From: CALAEC01 sp050692915
Lineage (GTDB): Bacteria > Actinomycetota > UBA4738 > CALAEC01
NCBI GenBank assembly: GCA_050692915.1
Contig: JBOGVU010000025.1
Location: 1 to 29,091 of the forward strand
Length of the DNA: 29,091 bases
Direction of reading: 5' to 3'
The notes under the pieces were generated by a model. It did no database searches. It saw only the letters and a program-made list of their open reading frames with translations, and was not told where the DNA came from. This document shows positions 14,855-21,713 of this stretch, piece by piece; position 1 is the stretch's first letter; the number at the start of each line of letters is the position of its first letter. Both the position numbers and the translations under genes were made by a program.

Positions 14855-15888
14855 TGCGCCGCCGGCGCCGGTTCCTGGTGTACGGGGTCGGCGCGCTGGC
14901 CACGGCGGCCGCCGCCGGCCGCCTGGTCACCCGGCGTGACGCCCGCCGGCCCGATCCCGCCCGGGAGGACGCGCTGGGGTCGCTGAGGGGCCACCCGAGG
15001 ATGGTCCGGGGGCCGCGGGCCAGCCGCCTGTACACCGAGTCGTTCCCGGGGTCGTCCCCCGGGAGCCTGCTCCTCACCCACGGGTACTGCCTCACCGAGG
15101 CCGTGTGGCACTACCAGAAGCGAGACCTTGCCGATGGCTTCGGGCTCGTCACGTGGGACCTCCCCGGCCACGGGCACTCGCCCGGCGTGGCCCCCGGCCG
15201 CCTGTCCCTGGAGTTCTGCGCGGACGCCCTGGCCCGGGTGGTCGACGAGACCTCGGAGGGGAAGGTCGTGCTCGTGGGGCACAGCCTCGGCGGGGTCATC
15301 ACGCTGGCCTACCTGGCCCGCCACCGGGAGACCGCGGCCGAGCGGGTCCGAGGCGCGGTCCTGGTCTCAACCCCGACGACCCACCTGACCCGGGCCGTGG
15401 CCGGGCGATGGCCGGGTGCGGCCCTGGAGTCGCGGGCCCTGGGGCGGGCGCTGCAGTTCGCCGTGGAGAGCGACCTGGCCGAGCGGGTCCTGGGGCGCGA
15501 CATCGGTCGCCGGGACCTCTCGCTCTCCTACCGGGTGGTCCGCTGGGGGTTCGGTCGGGAGCCGTCGCCCTCCCAGGTGCTGTTCGTCCGGGACTCCATC
15601 GCCTCGGTCCGTCCCGACGTCCGGGCCGAGACGCACCGGGTCATGACCGGCGCCGACGTGGCCGGCCTCCTCCCCGAGGTGTCCATCCCAACGCTCGTGG
15701 TGATCGGCGGGCGCGACCGGCTCGTCGACCCCGATGATTCGAGGATGCTGGCCGACCGCCTCCCCCGGGGGCGGGCCGTGACGTTCCCCGACGCAGGACA
15801 CGCGGTCTTCCTCGAGGAGCACGAGCGGTTCAATGCCGAGGTCCGGCGGTTCGCGGCCCGGCGGCTGGCCGAGGCCGCGTCGGTGTGA
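14854..15888 (+). CDS. Membrane-anchored or exported alpha/beta hydrolase
   Basis: The 344-residue protein has an Arg-rich N-terminus (MRRRRRF) followed by a hydrophobic stretch (8-24), suggesting a membrane anchor or signal, then an alpha/beta-hydrolase domain: oxyanion-hole His76-Gly77 (LLLTHGYCL), nucleophile Ser144 (GHSLGG), acid at Asp288 (GGRDRLVDP) and His316 (DAGHAVFLEE). Substrate is not predictable; lipid ester or lysophospholipid cleavage would suit the SCP2 neighbour but is inference. The ATG overlaps the SCP2 stop, and its own stop overlaps the rhomboid start. Confidence 0.85.
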   Translation: MRRRRRFLVYGVGALATAAAAGRLVTRRDARRPDPAREDALGSLRGHPRMVRGPRASRLYTESFPGSSPGSLLLTHGYCLTEAVWHYQKRDLADGFGLVTWDLPGHGHSPGVAPGRLSLEFCADALARVVDETSEGKVVLVGHSLGGVITLAYLARHRETAAERVRGAVLVSTPTTHLTRAVAGRWPGAALESRALGRALQFAVESDLAERVLGRDIGRRDLSLSYRVVRWGFGREPSPSQVLFVRDSIASVRPDVRAETHRVMTGADVAGLLPEVSIPTLVVIGGRDRLVDPDDSRMLADRLPRGRAVTFPDAGHAVFLEEHERFNAEVRRFAARRLAEAASV

Positions 15889-16598
15889 TCCCGCTCCGGG
15901 ACGCGAACCCGACCCGCCGCCGCCCCTGGTTGACCCTGGCGCTGATCGCCGCGAACGTGGCCGTGTTCCTCCTGTGGGAGCCGATCGCGGGCACGCCTCG
16001 CGAACAGTTCGAGTTCTTCGTCTGCCACGGCGCCATCCCCGAAGAGCTCACGGACCTCCAGCCGATCCCCGAGGTGGTGGCCCTGTGCGGCGAGAAGAGC
16101 GTCCTGGTCTCGATCCTCACGTCGATGTTCATCCACGGCGGGATACTGCACATCGCCGGGAACATGCTGTACCTGTGGGTCTTCGGCAACAACGTCGAGG
16201 ACCGGATGGGGGGGCCGGCGTTCCTGCTCTTCTACCTGGCGGCCGGCGCGGTGGCCGCGTACGCCCAGGCCCTGACCGATCCCTCGTCCCAGATCCCGCT
16301 GGTGGGCGCGTCGGGGGCCATCGCCGGGACGCTCGGGGCGTACCTGGTGATGTTTCCCCATGCCCGGGTTCTCACGCTGGTGCCGATCTTCTTCTTCCTT
16401 CAGGTAGCGGAGCTCCCCGCGTGGATGGTCCTGGGGTTCTGGTTCGTCCTCCAGGCCTTCCAGGGAGTGGGCGGGCTGGCCGGCGACACCGGCGGCGTGG
16501 CGTGGTTCGCCCACATCGGGGGCTTCGCGTTCGGGGTCCTGGTGGCCGCGGCGTTCTACCGCCGGCGACCCGAGCCCCGGCCCGCGCTCTGGCCCTGA
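15885..16598 (+). CDS. Rhomboid intramembrane serine protease
   Basis: Rhomboids cut transmembrane helices of substrate proteins inside the membrane. The 237-residue protein has six or seven hydrophobic segments and the catalytic dyad Ser143 (VGASGAIAG) with His210 (WFAHIGG). The second-span signature HxxxxHxxxN is present (His84, His89, Asn93; FIHGGILHIAGN). Two cysteines in the first outside loop (Cys47, Cys68) could form a disulfide. The GTG start overlaps the hydrolase stop by 4 bases (GTGA). Its 3' end overlaps the oppositely oriented HAD gene by 43 bases. Confidence 0.92.
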   Translation: MIPLRDANPTRRRPWLTLALIAANVAVFLLWEPIAGTPREQFEFFVCHGAIPEELTDLQPIPEVVALCGEKSVLVSILTSMFIHGGILHIAGNMLYLWVFGNNVEDRMGGPAFLLFYLAAGAVAAYAQALTDPSSQIPLVGASGAIAGTLGAYLVMFPHARVLTLVPIFFFLQVAELPAWMVLGFWFVLQAFQGVGGLAGDTGGVAWFAHIGGFAFGVLVAAAFYRRRPEPRPALWP

Positions 16599-17794
16599 TC
16601 GAGCCGGCGAGCCATGGCCGCCGCGCCGACCGGGCACTCCGGGCTCAGCTCCAGGGCCCACGAGGGGACCGCCTCCCGGGCCACCCGACGGAACCCCAGA
16701 CGGTCGAAGAACGGCTCCGCGGTCTCCGTGAGCAGGAAGCAGCGCGAGGCCCCCCGACGACGGGCGTCGCCGACGGCCGCGGCCAGCACCAGCGTCCCCA
16801 GCTCCCGTCCGCGGACGTCCTCCCGCGTGGCCACGCCCCGGAGGTAGGCCTCCGCCCCCCGGGCCTCGGCGGTGGCCGTGGCCAGGACCCCCCCGTCATC
16901 GATCACCCAGACCCCGTCGGGCCCCCACGAGGGGACGTCCGGTGGGGCCTCGGTGAGCCCCCGGATCGCCTCGATCTCGTCGGCCCGGGCAGGCCGCGGG
17001 GGCGCCGGCACCCGCTCCGCCAGGAGCACGCGTACGTCGTTGCCCACGGCCAGGGGGAGCCGGTCGCCATCGAGGAGGTCGCCCCGGCCGGACGCGCCCG
17101 ACAGGACCAGCACCGCGTCGATCCCGGCCGCCGCTGCCCCGGCGATGTCGGTCTCCACCCGATCGCCCACCATCACGGCCTCGCGGGTGCCGGCCTGCTC
17201 GAGGGCCTCGTCGAAGAGGTGCCGGTGGGGCTTGCCGACCACCGTGGCCGTCCTCCCCGAGGCGGTCTCCACCGCCGCCAGGATGGCTCCGGCTCCCGGC
17301 CACAGCTCTCCCCCCGGGGCCGGGTACGAGGCGTCGTCGTTCGTGGCCACCAGCCTGGCCCCCCGGCGGGCCAGCACGCTGGCCACCCGCAGCTCGTCGT
17401 AGCCGACGTCGCCGTCCCACCCCACCACCACGAAGTCGGCGCGCTCCGGCGAGCCGTCGAGGACCTCCACGCCGGCCTCCGCCAGGGCCGCCCGCACCCC
17501 GTCCCGGCCGATCACGTACGCGGTGGGGGTCCGGCCGTCCGCGGCCACCAGCCGGGCGGTGGGCCGGGCCGAGGTGACCACCTCGTCCGGGGCCGCCTCG
17601 ATGCCCAGGCCCCGGAGCTTGGCGGCCACCTGCTCCGGGGTCCTGGCCGAGTTGTTCGTGAGGAACACGATCCGCTTCCCGGCGGCCCGGAGCTCGGCCA
17701 CGACCTCGGCGGCCCCGGGCACGGCGCCGTCGCCCCGGTACAGCACGCCGTCGAGATCGAGCAGGACGGCCCGGTACCGGTCGGCCAGTCGCAC
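16556..17794 (-). CDS. HAD-IIA phosphatase fused to ArsN2-like GNAT domain (Rv1692-type)
   Basis: The 412-residue protein has an N-terminal HAD-IIA phosphatase (about 1-245) with nucleophile Asp13/Asp15 (LLDLDGVLYRG), Thr46 (FLTNNS), Lys188 (VGKPH) and Asp211 (MVGDRVETDI). The M. tuberculosis homologue at the same locus, Rv1692, was reported as a glycerol-3-phosphate phosphatase. The C-terminal part (about 266-398) is a GNAT acetyltransferase domain: VWVIDDGGVLATA, AYLRGVATRE, LLTETAEPFFDRLGF and a closing CP-x-x-A-A-A-M, as in ArsN2-type arsenic-resistance acetyltransferases. The acetyl-CoA loop reads RGRELG (328-333), with Glu331 where the family has Gly, so catalysis by this domain is doubtful. 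GTG start, 5 bases after the TPR gene. Confidence 0.87.
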   Translation of the reverse strand: MRLADRYRAVLLDLDGVLYRGDGAVPGAAEVVAELRAAGKRIVFLTNNSARTPEQVAAKLRGLGIEAAPDEVVTSARPTARLVAADGRTPTAYVIGRDGVRAALAEAGVEVLDGSPERADFVVVGWDGDVGYDELRVASVLARRGARLVATNDDASYPAPGGELWPGAGAILAAVETASGRTATVVGKPHRHLFDEALEQAGTREAVMVGDRVETDIAGAAAAGIDAVLVLSGASGRGDLLDGDRLPLAVGNDVRVLLAERVPAPPRPARADEIEAIRGLTEAPPDVPSWGPDGVWVIDDGGVLATATAEARGAEAYLRGVATREDVRGRELGTLVLAAAVGDARRRGASRCFLLTETAEPFFDRLGFRRVAREAVPSWALELSPECPVGAAAMARRLDQGQSAGRGSGRRR

Positions 17795-17799
17795 CGCGC

Positions 17800-18153
17800 T
17801 CAGGCGGTCAGCCGGGCCAGCGCCGCGCGGTACTCGTCGCGCGGGGCCATGGCCACGGCGAGCTTGAGGTGGGCCATGGCCCGGGTCCGGTCGCCGGTCC
17901 GCGCGCAGGCCAGTCCCAGCCCGAAGTGGGCGTAGTGGTTGACCGGGTCGATGTCCACGGCCTTGGCGAACTCGGCGCGGGCCCGTGGGAACCGGCCGGT
18001 CATGAACAGCGCCCGGGCCAAGGCCTCGCGGATCGATCCCTTCTCCGGCTCCACTGCGGCGGCGCGCTCCAGCACCACCACCGCCTGGTGGGGGCGGCCG
18101 GCGTCGAGGAACTCCTGGCCCCGGCTGTAAAGGGTGTATGCGGATTCGGTCAT
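17800..18153 (-). CDS. Small tetratricopeptide-repeat protein
   Basis: The 117-residue cytosolic protein has three TPR-like helical hairpins: about 5-38 (LYSRGQEFLDAGRPHQAVVV), 39-71 (ALFMTGRFPRARAEF) and 73-106 (HFGLGLACARTGDRTRAMAH), a protein-binding scaffold. It is in the Rv1691 position, directly upstream of the HAD gene (5-base gap), so it may be a partner of that phosphatase; this is inference. ATG at 18153, with GAAGGA about 12 bases upstream. Confidence 0.85.
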   Translation of the reverse strand: MTESAYTLYSRGQEFLDAGRPHQAVVVLERAAAVEPEKGSIREALARALFMTGRFPRARAEFAKAVDIDPVNHYAHFGLGLACARTGDRTRAMAHLKLAVAMAPRDEYRAALARLTA

Positions 18154-18176
18154 CGGCTCGCAGCGTCCTTCACGTT

Positions 18177-18186
18177 CGTCTATACA
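18177..18186. promoter_or_regulatory. Overlapping bidirectional -10 elements, TPR gene / DUF1015 gene
   Basis: The sequence TCTATACA (18179-18186) contains TATACA on the plus strand and TATAGA on the minus strand, so two -10 hexamers overlap. The plus hexamer ends 6 bases before GTG 18193, which would make the DUF1015 mRNA leaderless. The minus hexamer would give the TPR gene a short leader of about 18 bases carrying AAGGA. Neither side has a clear -35. Confidence 0.5.
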
Positions 18187-18192
18187 GGGCGC

Positions 18193-19395
18193 GTGGTCGC
18201 CATCGCCCCGTTCGACGGGCTCCTGTTCGACCGGGCCACCGTCGGGGAGGACCTGGCTGCGGTCACCTCGCCGCCCTACGACGTCGTACTCCCCCACGAC
18301 CAGGCCCGCCTGCACGAGTCGAGCCCATACAACATCGCGCGGGTAGACCTCGGCGCCGAGGACGCCGGCGCGCCCGAGGACAAGTATACGAGGGCCGGCC
18401 GGCTCCTCCGCCGGTGGCGGCGCGACGGCGTCCTGGTCCCCACGGGGCGCCCCAGCGTGTACCCCTACGAGATGCGGTTCGGGTACCAGGACGAGGAGCG
18501 GCGGGTCCGGGGCGTGCTCGTGGAGGTCGGCCTGGAGCCGTGGGGCGGCGCGATCCTGCCCCACGAGCGGACCCTGTCGGCCCCCGTGGAGGACCGGCTC
18601 CGGCTGATGCGGGCCACGGCCGCCGACCTGTCGCCGATCTACGCCGTGGTGGGCGGGCCGTCGGTGCCCCAGCGAGACCTGCTGGAGCGGGCCGCCTCCC
18701 GCCCGCCCGAGCGGGAGCTGACCGACGAGGAGGGCGTCATCCACCGGTTGTGGGCCGAGCCCCTGCCCGACGCCTTGAGGGAGTGGTACCGGGAGCAGAG
18801 CCTGCTGATCGCCGACGGCCACCACCGGTACCAGACCGCCCTGGCAAACAGGGAGGAGCTCCAGGCCGGCCGGGGACCCGGGCCCTGGGACGCGGTGCTG
18901 ATGCTCGTGGTCGACGCGGACGCCGAGGACCCTCCCGTCCTGCCGATCCACCGGCTCCTCCGGGTCGACCCGGTGCCGGACCTGGCCGGCGAGCGGGTCA
19001 GGGGACTCGAGGAGGTCATGGCTCGCCTGGTCGACGACGACCTCCGGTTCGGGGCCGCGGTCCGCGCGGACGGCGGCCTCCTCCACCTGGTGGGGCGCCT
19101 GGAGGGCCCGCCGCCGACGGTGGCGGCCCTCCACCGCCAGCTCCTGGATCCCCTGCCGGGGGCCCGGGACGTTCGGTTCGTTCCGGACGCCTTCGGCGCG
19201 GAGGCCGCGGTCCGCTCCGGGCAGGCCGACCTGGCCCTGTTCCTGCCGCCGGCCAGGGTGGCCGACGTCCGGAGCGTGGTGGCCTCGGGTGGCCGTCTCC
19301 CCGAGAAGTCCACCTACTTCTGGCCCAAGCCGCGAACCGGCCTGGTGATGCGGCCGCTGGGCCCGCCGGCAGACCCCATGGGCCAAACACCCTAG
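18193..19395 (+). CDS. DUF1015 family protein
   Basis: The 400-residue cytosolic protein belongs to DUF1015. It shows the family marks AIAPFDGL near the N-terminus, AVTSPPYDVV (23-32), the YPYEMRFGYQ segment around 90-99, and the invariant IADGHHRYQTA block (206-216). The biochemical role of the family is not established as far as I know. I start it at GTG 18193 because family similarity begins there and a -10 hexamer lies just upstream; the longer open frame extends into the divergent TPR gene. Confidence 0.88.
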   Translation: MVAIAPFDGLLFDRATVGEDLAAVTSPPYDVVLPHDQARLHESSPYNIARVDLGAEDAGAPEDKYTRAGRLLRRWRRDGVLVPTGRPSVYPYEMRFGYQDEERRVRGVLVEVGLEPWGGAILPHERTLSAPVEDRLRLMRATAADLSPIYAVVGGPSVPQRDLLERAASRPPERELTDEEGVIHRLWAEPLPDALREWYREQSLLIADGHHRYQTALANREELQAGRGPGPWDAVLMLVVDADAEDPPVLPIHRLLRVDPVPDLAGERVRGLEEVMARLVDDDLRFGAAVRADGGLLHLVGRLEGPPPTVAALHRQLLDPLPGARDVRFVPDAFGAEAAVRSGQADLALFLPPARVADVRSVVASGGRLPEKSTYFWPKPRTGLVMRPLGPPADPMGQTP

Positions 19396-19455
19396 TCCGA
19401 TCCGGACAAACGCGCTACGATTGGGACCCTAGTGGGCTAAGGGGGTCATCGCGAG
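19396..19455 (+). promoter_or_regulatory. Likely promoter/leader of the Gly-rich/beta-propeller gene pair
   Basis: The 60-base gap has a -10-like TACGAT at 19416-19421 and AAGGGGG at 19439-19445, about 10 bases before the GTG start. The octamer ACCCTAGT occurs twice (19389-19396 and 19426-19433), and GACCC/GGGTC could form a small hairpin in the leader. No convincing -35 is present. Confidence 0.3.
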
Positions 19456-19956
19456 GTGAGGCTGGGCGAGGTCGTTCTCGTTGCCGGCGCGGGCGTTGCC
19501 GTCGCCGGCATCGTGGCGCTGGTCAGCCCCGATCCCGGTTCGCCGGTCGGCGCCAACCCGCCGCTCCCGCTCGGCACGGTGGTGGCGGAATCCCCTACCC
19601 CCGAGCCCACCATCGTCCCCTCCCCCACACCCGTCGAATCCCCCCAGAAGGATCAGCCGAAGAAGCCCAAGAAGGACGAGGCCAAGGAGAAGGATCCAGG
19701 GGGCGGCGGTGGTGGCGGCGGCTCCGGAGGGTCAGCCCCACCTGAGGACGACGGATCCACGACCGGTGGAACCTCCTCCAGCGGCACCGGCTCGTCCGAC
19801 GGCTCCTCAGGCGGGTCCACGGGGACCTCCTCCGGCGGGTCGACCGGGACGGGGTCCGGCGGAACCACCGCCGGCGGCGGCGGCGCTGGTGGGACCGGAA
19901 GCTCGGGCGGATCCGGCGGGGGCGGCGCCGGTGGCGGCGGTGGCGGGGGCGGATGA
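19456..19956 (+). CDS. Gly/Ser/Thr-rich membrane-anchored surface protein, hypothetical
   Basis: No family is recognised. The 166-residue protein has a hydrophobic anchor or signal (about 5-23, VVLVAGAGVAVAGIVALV), a Pro/Thr-rich spacer with ESPTPEPTIVPSPTPVE (45-61), a Lys/Asp-rich stretch (64-80) and then, to the end, a low-complexity segment of Gly with Ser and Thr, finishing in runs of Gly. The anchor plus Pro-rich spacer suggest an outward-facing wall-spanning stalk. Its stop overlaps the next ATG by 4 bases (ATGA), so it is translationally coupled to the secreted propeller protein. The start GTG is the only sensible one. Low complexity makes homology tests weak. Confidence 0.65.
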   Translation: MRLGEVVLVAGAGVAVAGIVALVSPDPGSPVGANPPLPLGTVVAESPTPEPTIVPSPTPVESPQKDQPKKPKKDEAKEKDPGGGGGGGGSGGSAPPEDDGSTTGGTSSSGTGSSDGSSGGSTGTSSGGSTGTGSGGTTAGGGGAGGTGSSGGSGGGGAGGGGGGGG

Positions 19957-21179
19957 AGCCGATCCGTCCCCTGTTGGTGGCAGCGGCCACGGCCACCGCC
20001 ACGCTGATCCCCTTCCCCGCCGAGGCGGCCACCGAGCGTCCCGTGCGCACCACCCCGGCCGGCGAGTTCCAGCCCGCCAGGGGGCCGAACCACTTCGCCT
20101 GGGAGCAGAACACGAAGGCCCAGCCCAACCACTACGACGTCCTCGCCCAGGCCGATGGCGGAGGGCCGGTGCGGGTGAACCGGGGGCGCACCAACGCCGC
20201 CATGGGTGGGATCGACGGCGAGATGCTGGTCTATCAGCAGTACCGCAAGGGGAAGTCGGACCTGTTCCTCTACAGCCTGACCACCGGGGCGAGGTCCCGG
20301 CTCCCGAAGAGGGTCAACTCGAGGCTGTGGGAGTACTGGCCCAGCATCTCCCAGCCGTGGCTACTATTCGGCCGGTGGAAGATGCCGAAGGGCGCCCGCC
20401 AGCTGATCCTGCACAACCTGGGGACCGGGGAGCAACGGGTTCTCCACCGGGTCGGGAGCCGGAAGGCGTTCATCGATCCCGGGCAGGTGAACGGCGACTT
20501 CGTGGTGTGGTCGACCTGTCCGGCCAAGGGCCGGTGCCAGGTGTACCGCTACCAGATCTCTTCCGGCACCCGCGTTCAGCTCGGGAACCCGGGATCCTTC
20601 CAGCGGGCGCCCTCGGTCGCCCCTGACGGCACCGTGTTCCTCTCCCGCGGCGCCAAGGGGTGCGGCGCCTCGGTCCGGATCATCAAGGTCAGCACCGACG
20701 GGACGCAGACCGTGCTGACGCAATTCCCCGAAGGACTGGACAGCCGAGACACGTTCGCGTACACGGAGCCGAGCGGCGTCACGCATCTCTACTACGAGCG
20801 CTTCGCCTGCGGGAAGCGCACCGGCTCGGACATCTACGAGGTGATCGATCCGGAAGAGGGCTCGATCACGATCCGGAAGGACGCCGTTCCCAACAACGCC
20901 GAGGACTTCCAGTTCGACCCCAGCCCGAACTTCGCTCCGTTCGACTTCTTCCTGGACGACGACACCGATCCCGCGCTCCCCAACGAGGTGGCCGCCCCGA
21001 CCCTGCCGACCGGGCAGACCTACACGATCTCGGAGGTCTACATCCCTTCGGGGTGGGAGCTGACGGACCTGACGTGCACGGGCGGCGGACCGAACACCAC
21101 GACCGCTGGAGCCACGGCCACGATCGGGCTCGACCCCGGGGAGAACGTGGTGTGCACGTTCACGAACACCCAGACGTGA
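19953..21179 (+). CDS. Secreted TolB-like beta-propeller protein with C-terminal prealbumin-like domain
   Basis: The 408-residue protein has a clear signal peptide (about 1-25, ending PFPAEAA). Residues about 40-290 repeat short blade-like units of TolB/WD40-type propellers: DLFLYSLTTG, QLILHNLGTGEQRVL, CQVYRYQISSGTRVQL. The last 110 residues resemble prealbumin-like/SpaA surface domains: ITIRKDAVPNNAEDFQF, FFLDDDTDPALPNEV, YTISEVYIPSGWELTDLTC and GENVVCTFTNT. Six Cys residues are seen, three pairs possible. No sortase motif or C-terminal anchor is visible. Likely a secreted or wall-associated protein of unknown binding partner. Confidence 0.72.
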   Translation: MKPIRPLLVAAATATATLIPFPAEAATERPVRTTPAGEFQPARGPNHFAWEQNTKAQPNHYDVLAQADGGGPVRVNRGRTNAAMGGIDGEMLVYQQYRKGKSDLFLYSLTTGARSRLPKRVNSRLWEYWPSISQPWLLFGRWKMPKGARQLILHNLGTGEQRVLHRVGSRKAFIDPGQVNGDFVVWSTCPAKGRCQVYRYQISSGTRVQLGNPGSFQRAPSVAPDGTVFLSRGAKGCGASVRIIKVSTDGTQTVLTQFPEGLDSRDTFAYTEPSGVTHLYYERFACGKRTGSDIYEVIDPEEGSITIRKDAVPNNAEDFQFDPSPNFAPFDFFLDDDTDPALPNEVAAPTLPTGQTYTISEVYIPSGWELTDLTCTGGGPNTTTAGATATIGLDPGENVVCTFTNTQT

Positions 21180-21187
21180 CCAGGCCC

Positions 21188-21209
21188 GCGCCGCGATGCG
21201 TCAGCGGCG
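21188..21209. terminator. Weak hairpin between convergent genes
   Basis: CGCCGC (21189-21194) pairs with GCGGCG (21204-21209) around a 9-base loop in the 21-base gap between the convergent propeller gene and the small secreted-protein gene; it overlaps the end of the latter. It could end transcription from both sides, but there is no T-tract. Confidence 0.25.
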
Positions 21210-21614
21210 TCGCTTGACCTTGACCTGAACCGCGTTCGAGACGTCCCCTCCGCACACGTGCCGGTGCGGGTGGACCCCGCTGGCGGTCCCGTTAACGAAT
21301 GCGACCCACCGGGAGGTTCTCCCGATCCGGATCCTGACTCTGAACGACCCGTCGGCATCCGTCGTGGTGCTCTTCACCTTCTGACCGACGATGGTGACCT
21401 GGCGACCACCCCGACAGTCGGCCTGGGGGCTGTTCACCTGACCGGAGAACGTGACCTTCTTCCTCTTCTTGACCCTGTTCTTCGATGCCTGGAGGCTGAT
21501 CGTGCTCGGGGCATCGAACTCGTGTGCGATCGCCACCTCCGCCGGTTCGATGAACAGGAGAAGTCCAGCGACGGCCAAGGCGAGGAACCGCAGCCGGGTT
21601 GCAGGCTTCCTCAT
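21201..21614 (-). CDS. Small secreted beta-sandwich (Ig-like) protein
   Basis: The 137-residue protein starts with a signal peptide (MRKPATRLRFLALAVAGLLL..., cleavage likely after AIA at 28-30). The mature part looks like one Ig-like/carboxypeptidase-regulatory-type beta-sandwich: STISLQASKNRVKKRKKVTF, GGRQVTIVGQKV, TTDADGSFRVRIRI and a final VQVKVKRRR. Cys67 and Cys121 could form a disulfide, and HPHRHVC (115-121) could bind a metal. ATG 21614 is chosen because GGGAGGAG is directly upstream and the signal peptide begins there. The 99-base gap before it separates it from the DUF4012 gene and holds only weak promoter-like AT patches. Role unknown. Confidence 0.65.
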   Translation of the reverse strand: MRKPATRLRFLALAVAGLLLFIEPAEVAIAHEFDAPSTISLQASKNRVKKRKKVTFSGQVNSPQADCRGGRQVTIVGQKVKSTTTDADGSFRVRIRIGRTSRWVAFVNGTASGVHPHRHVCGGDVSNAVQVKVKRRR

Positions 21615-21713
21615 GCTCTCCTCCCTTCGCTTGTTTGGGAAGCGGACGCCTACACTCGCCAACCTATAACCCTACCCAACCGTCCCTTTGGGAATCAACT
21701 CCGAACTCCCCCT

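Noticed and set aside
19653..20132. Pro-rich minus-strand frames opposite the Gly-rich gene
   Set aside because: Pro runs are the antisense image of Gly codons (GGN/NCC); no start signal or motif supports them.
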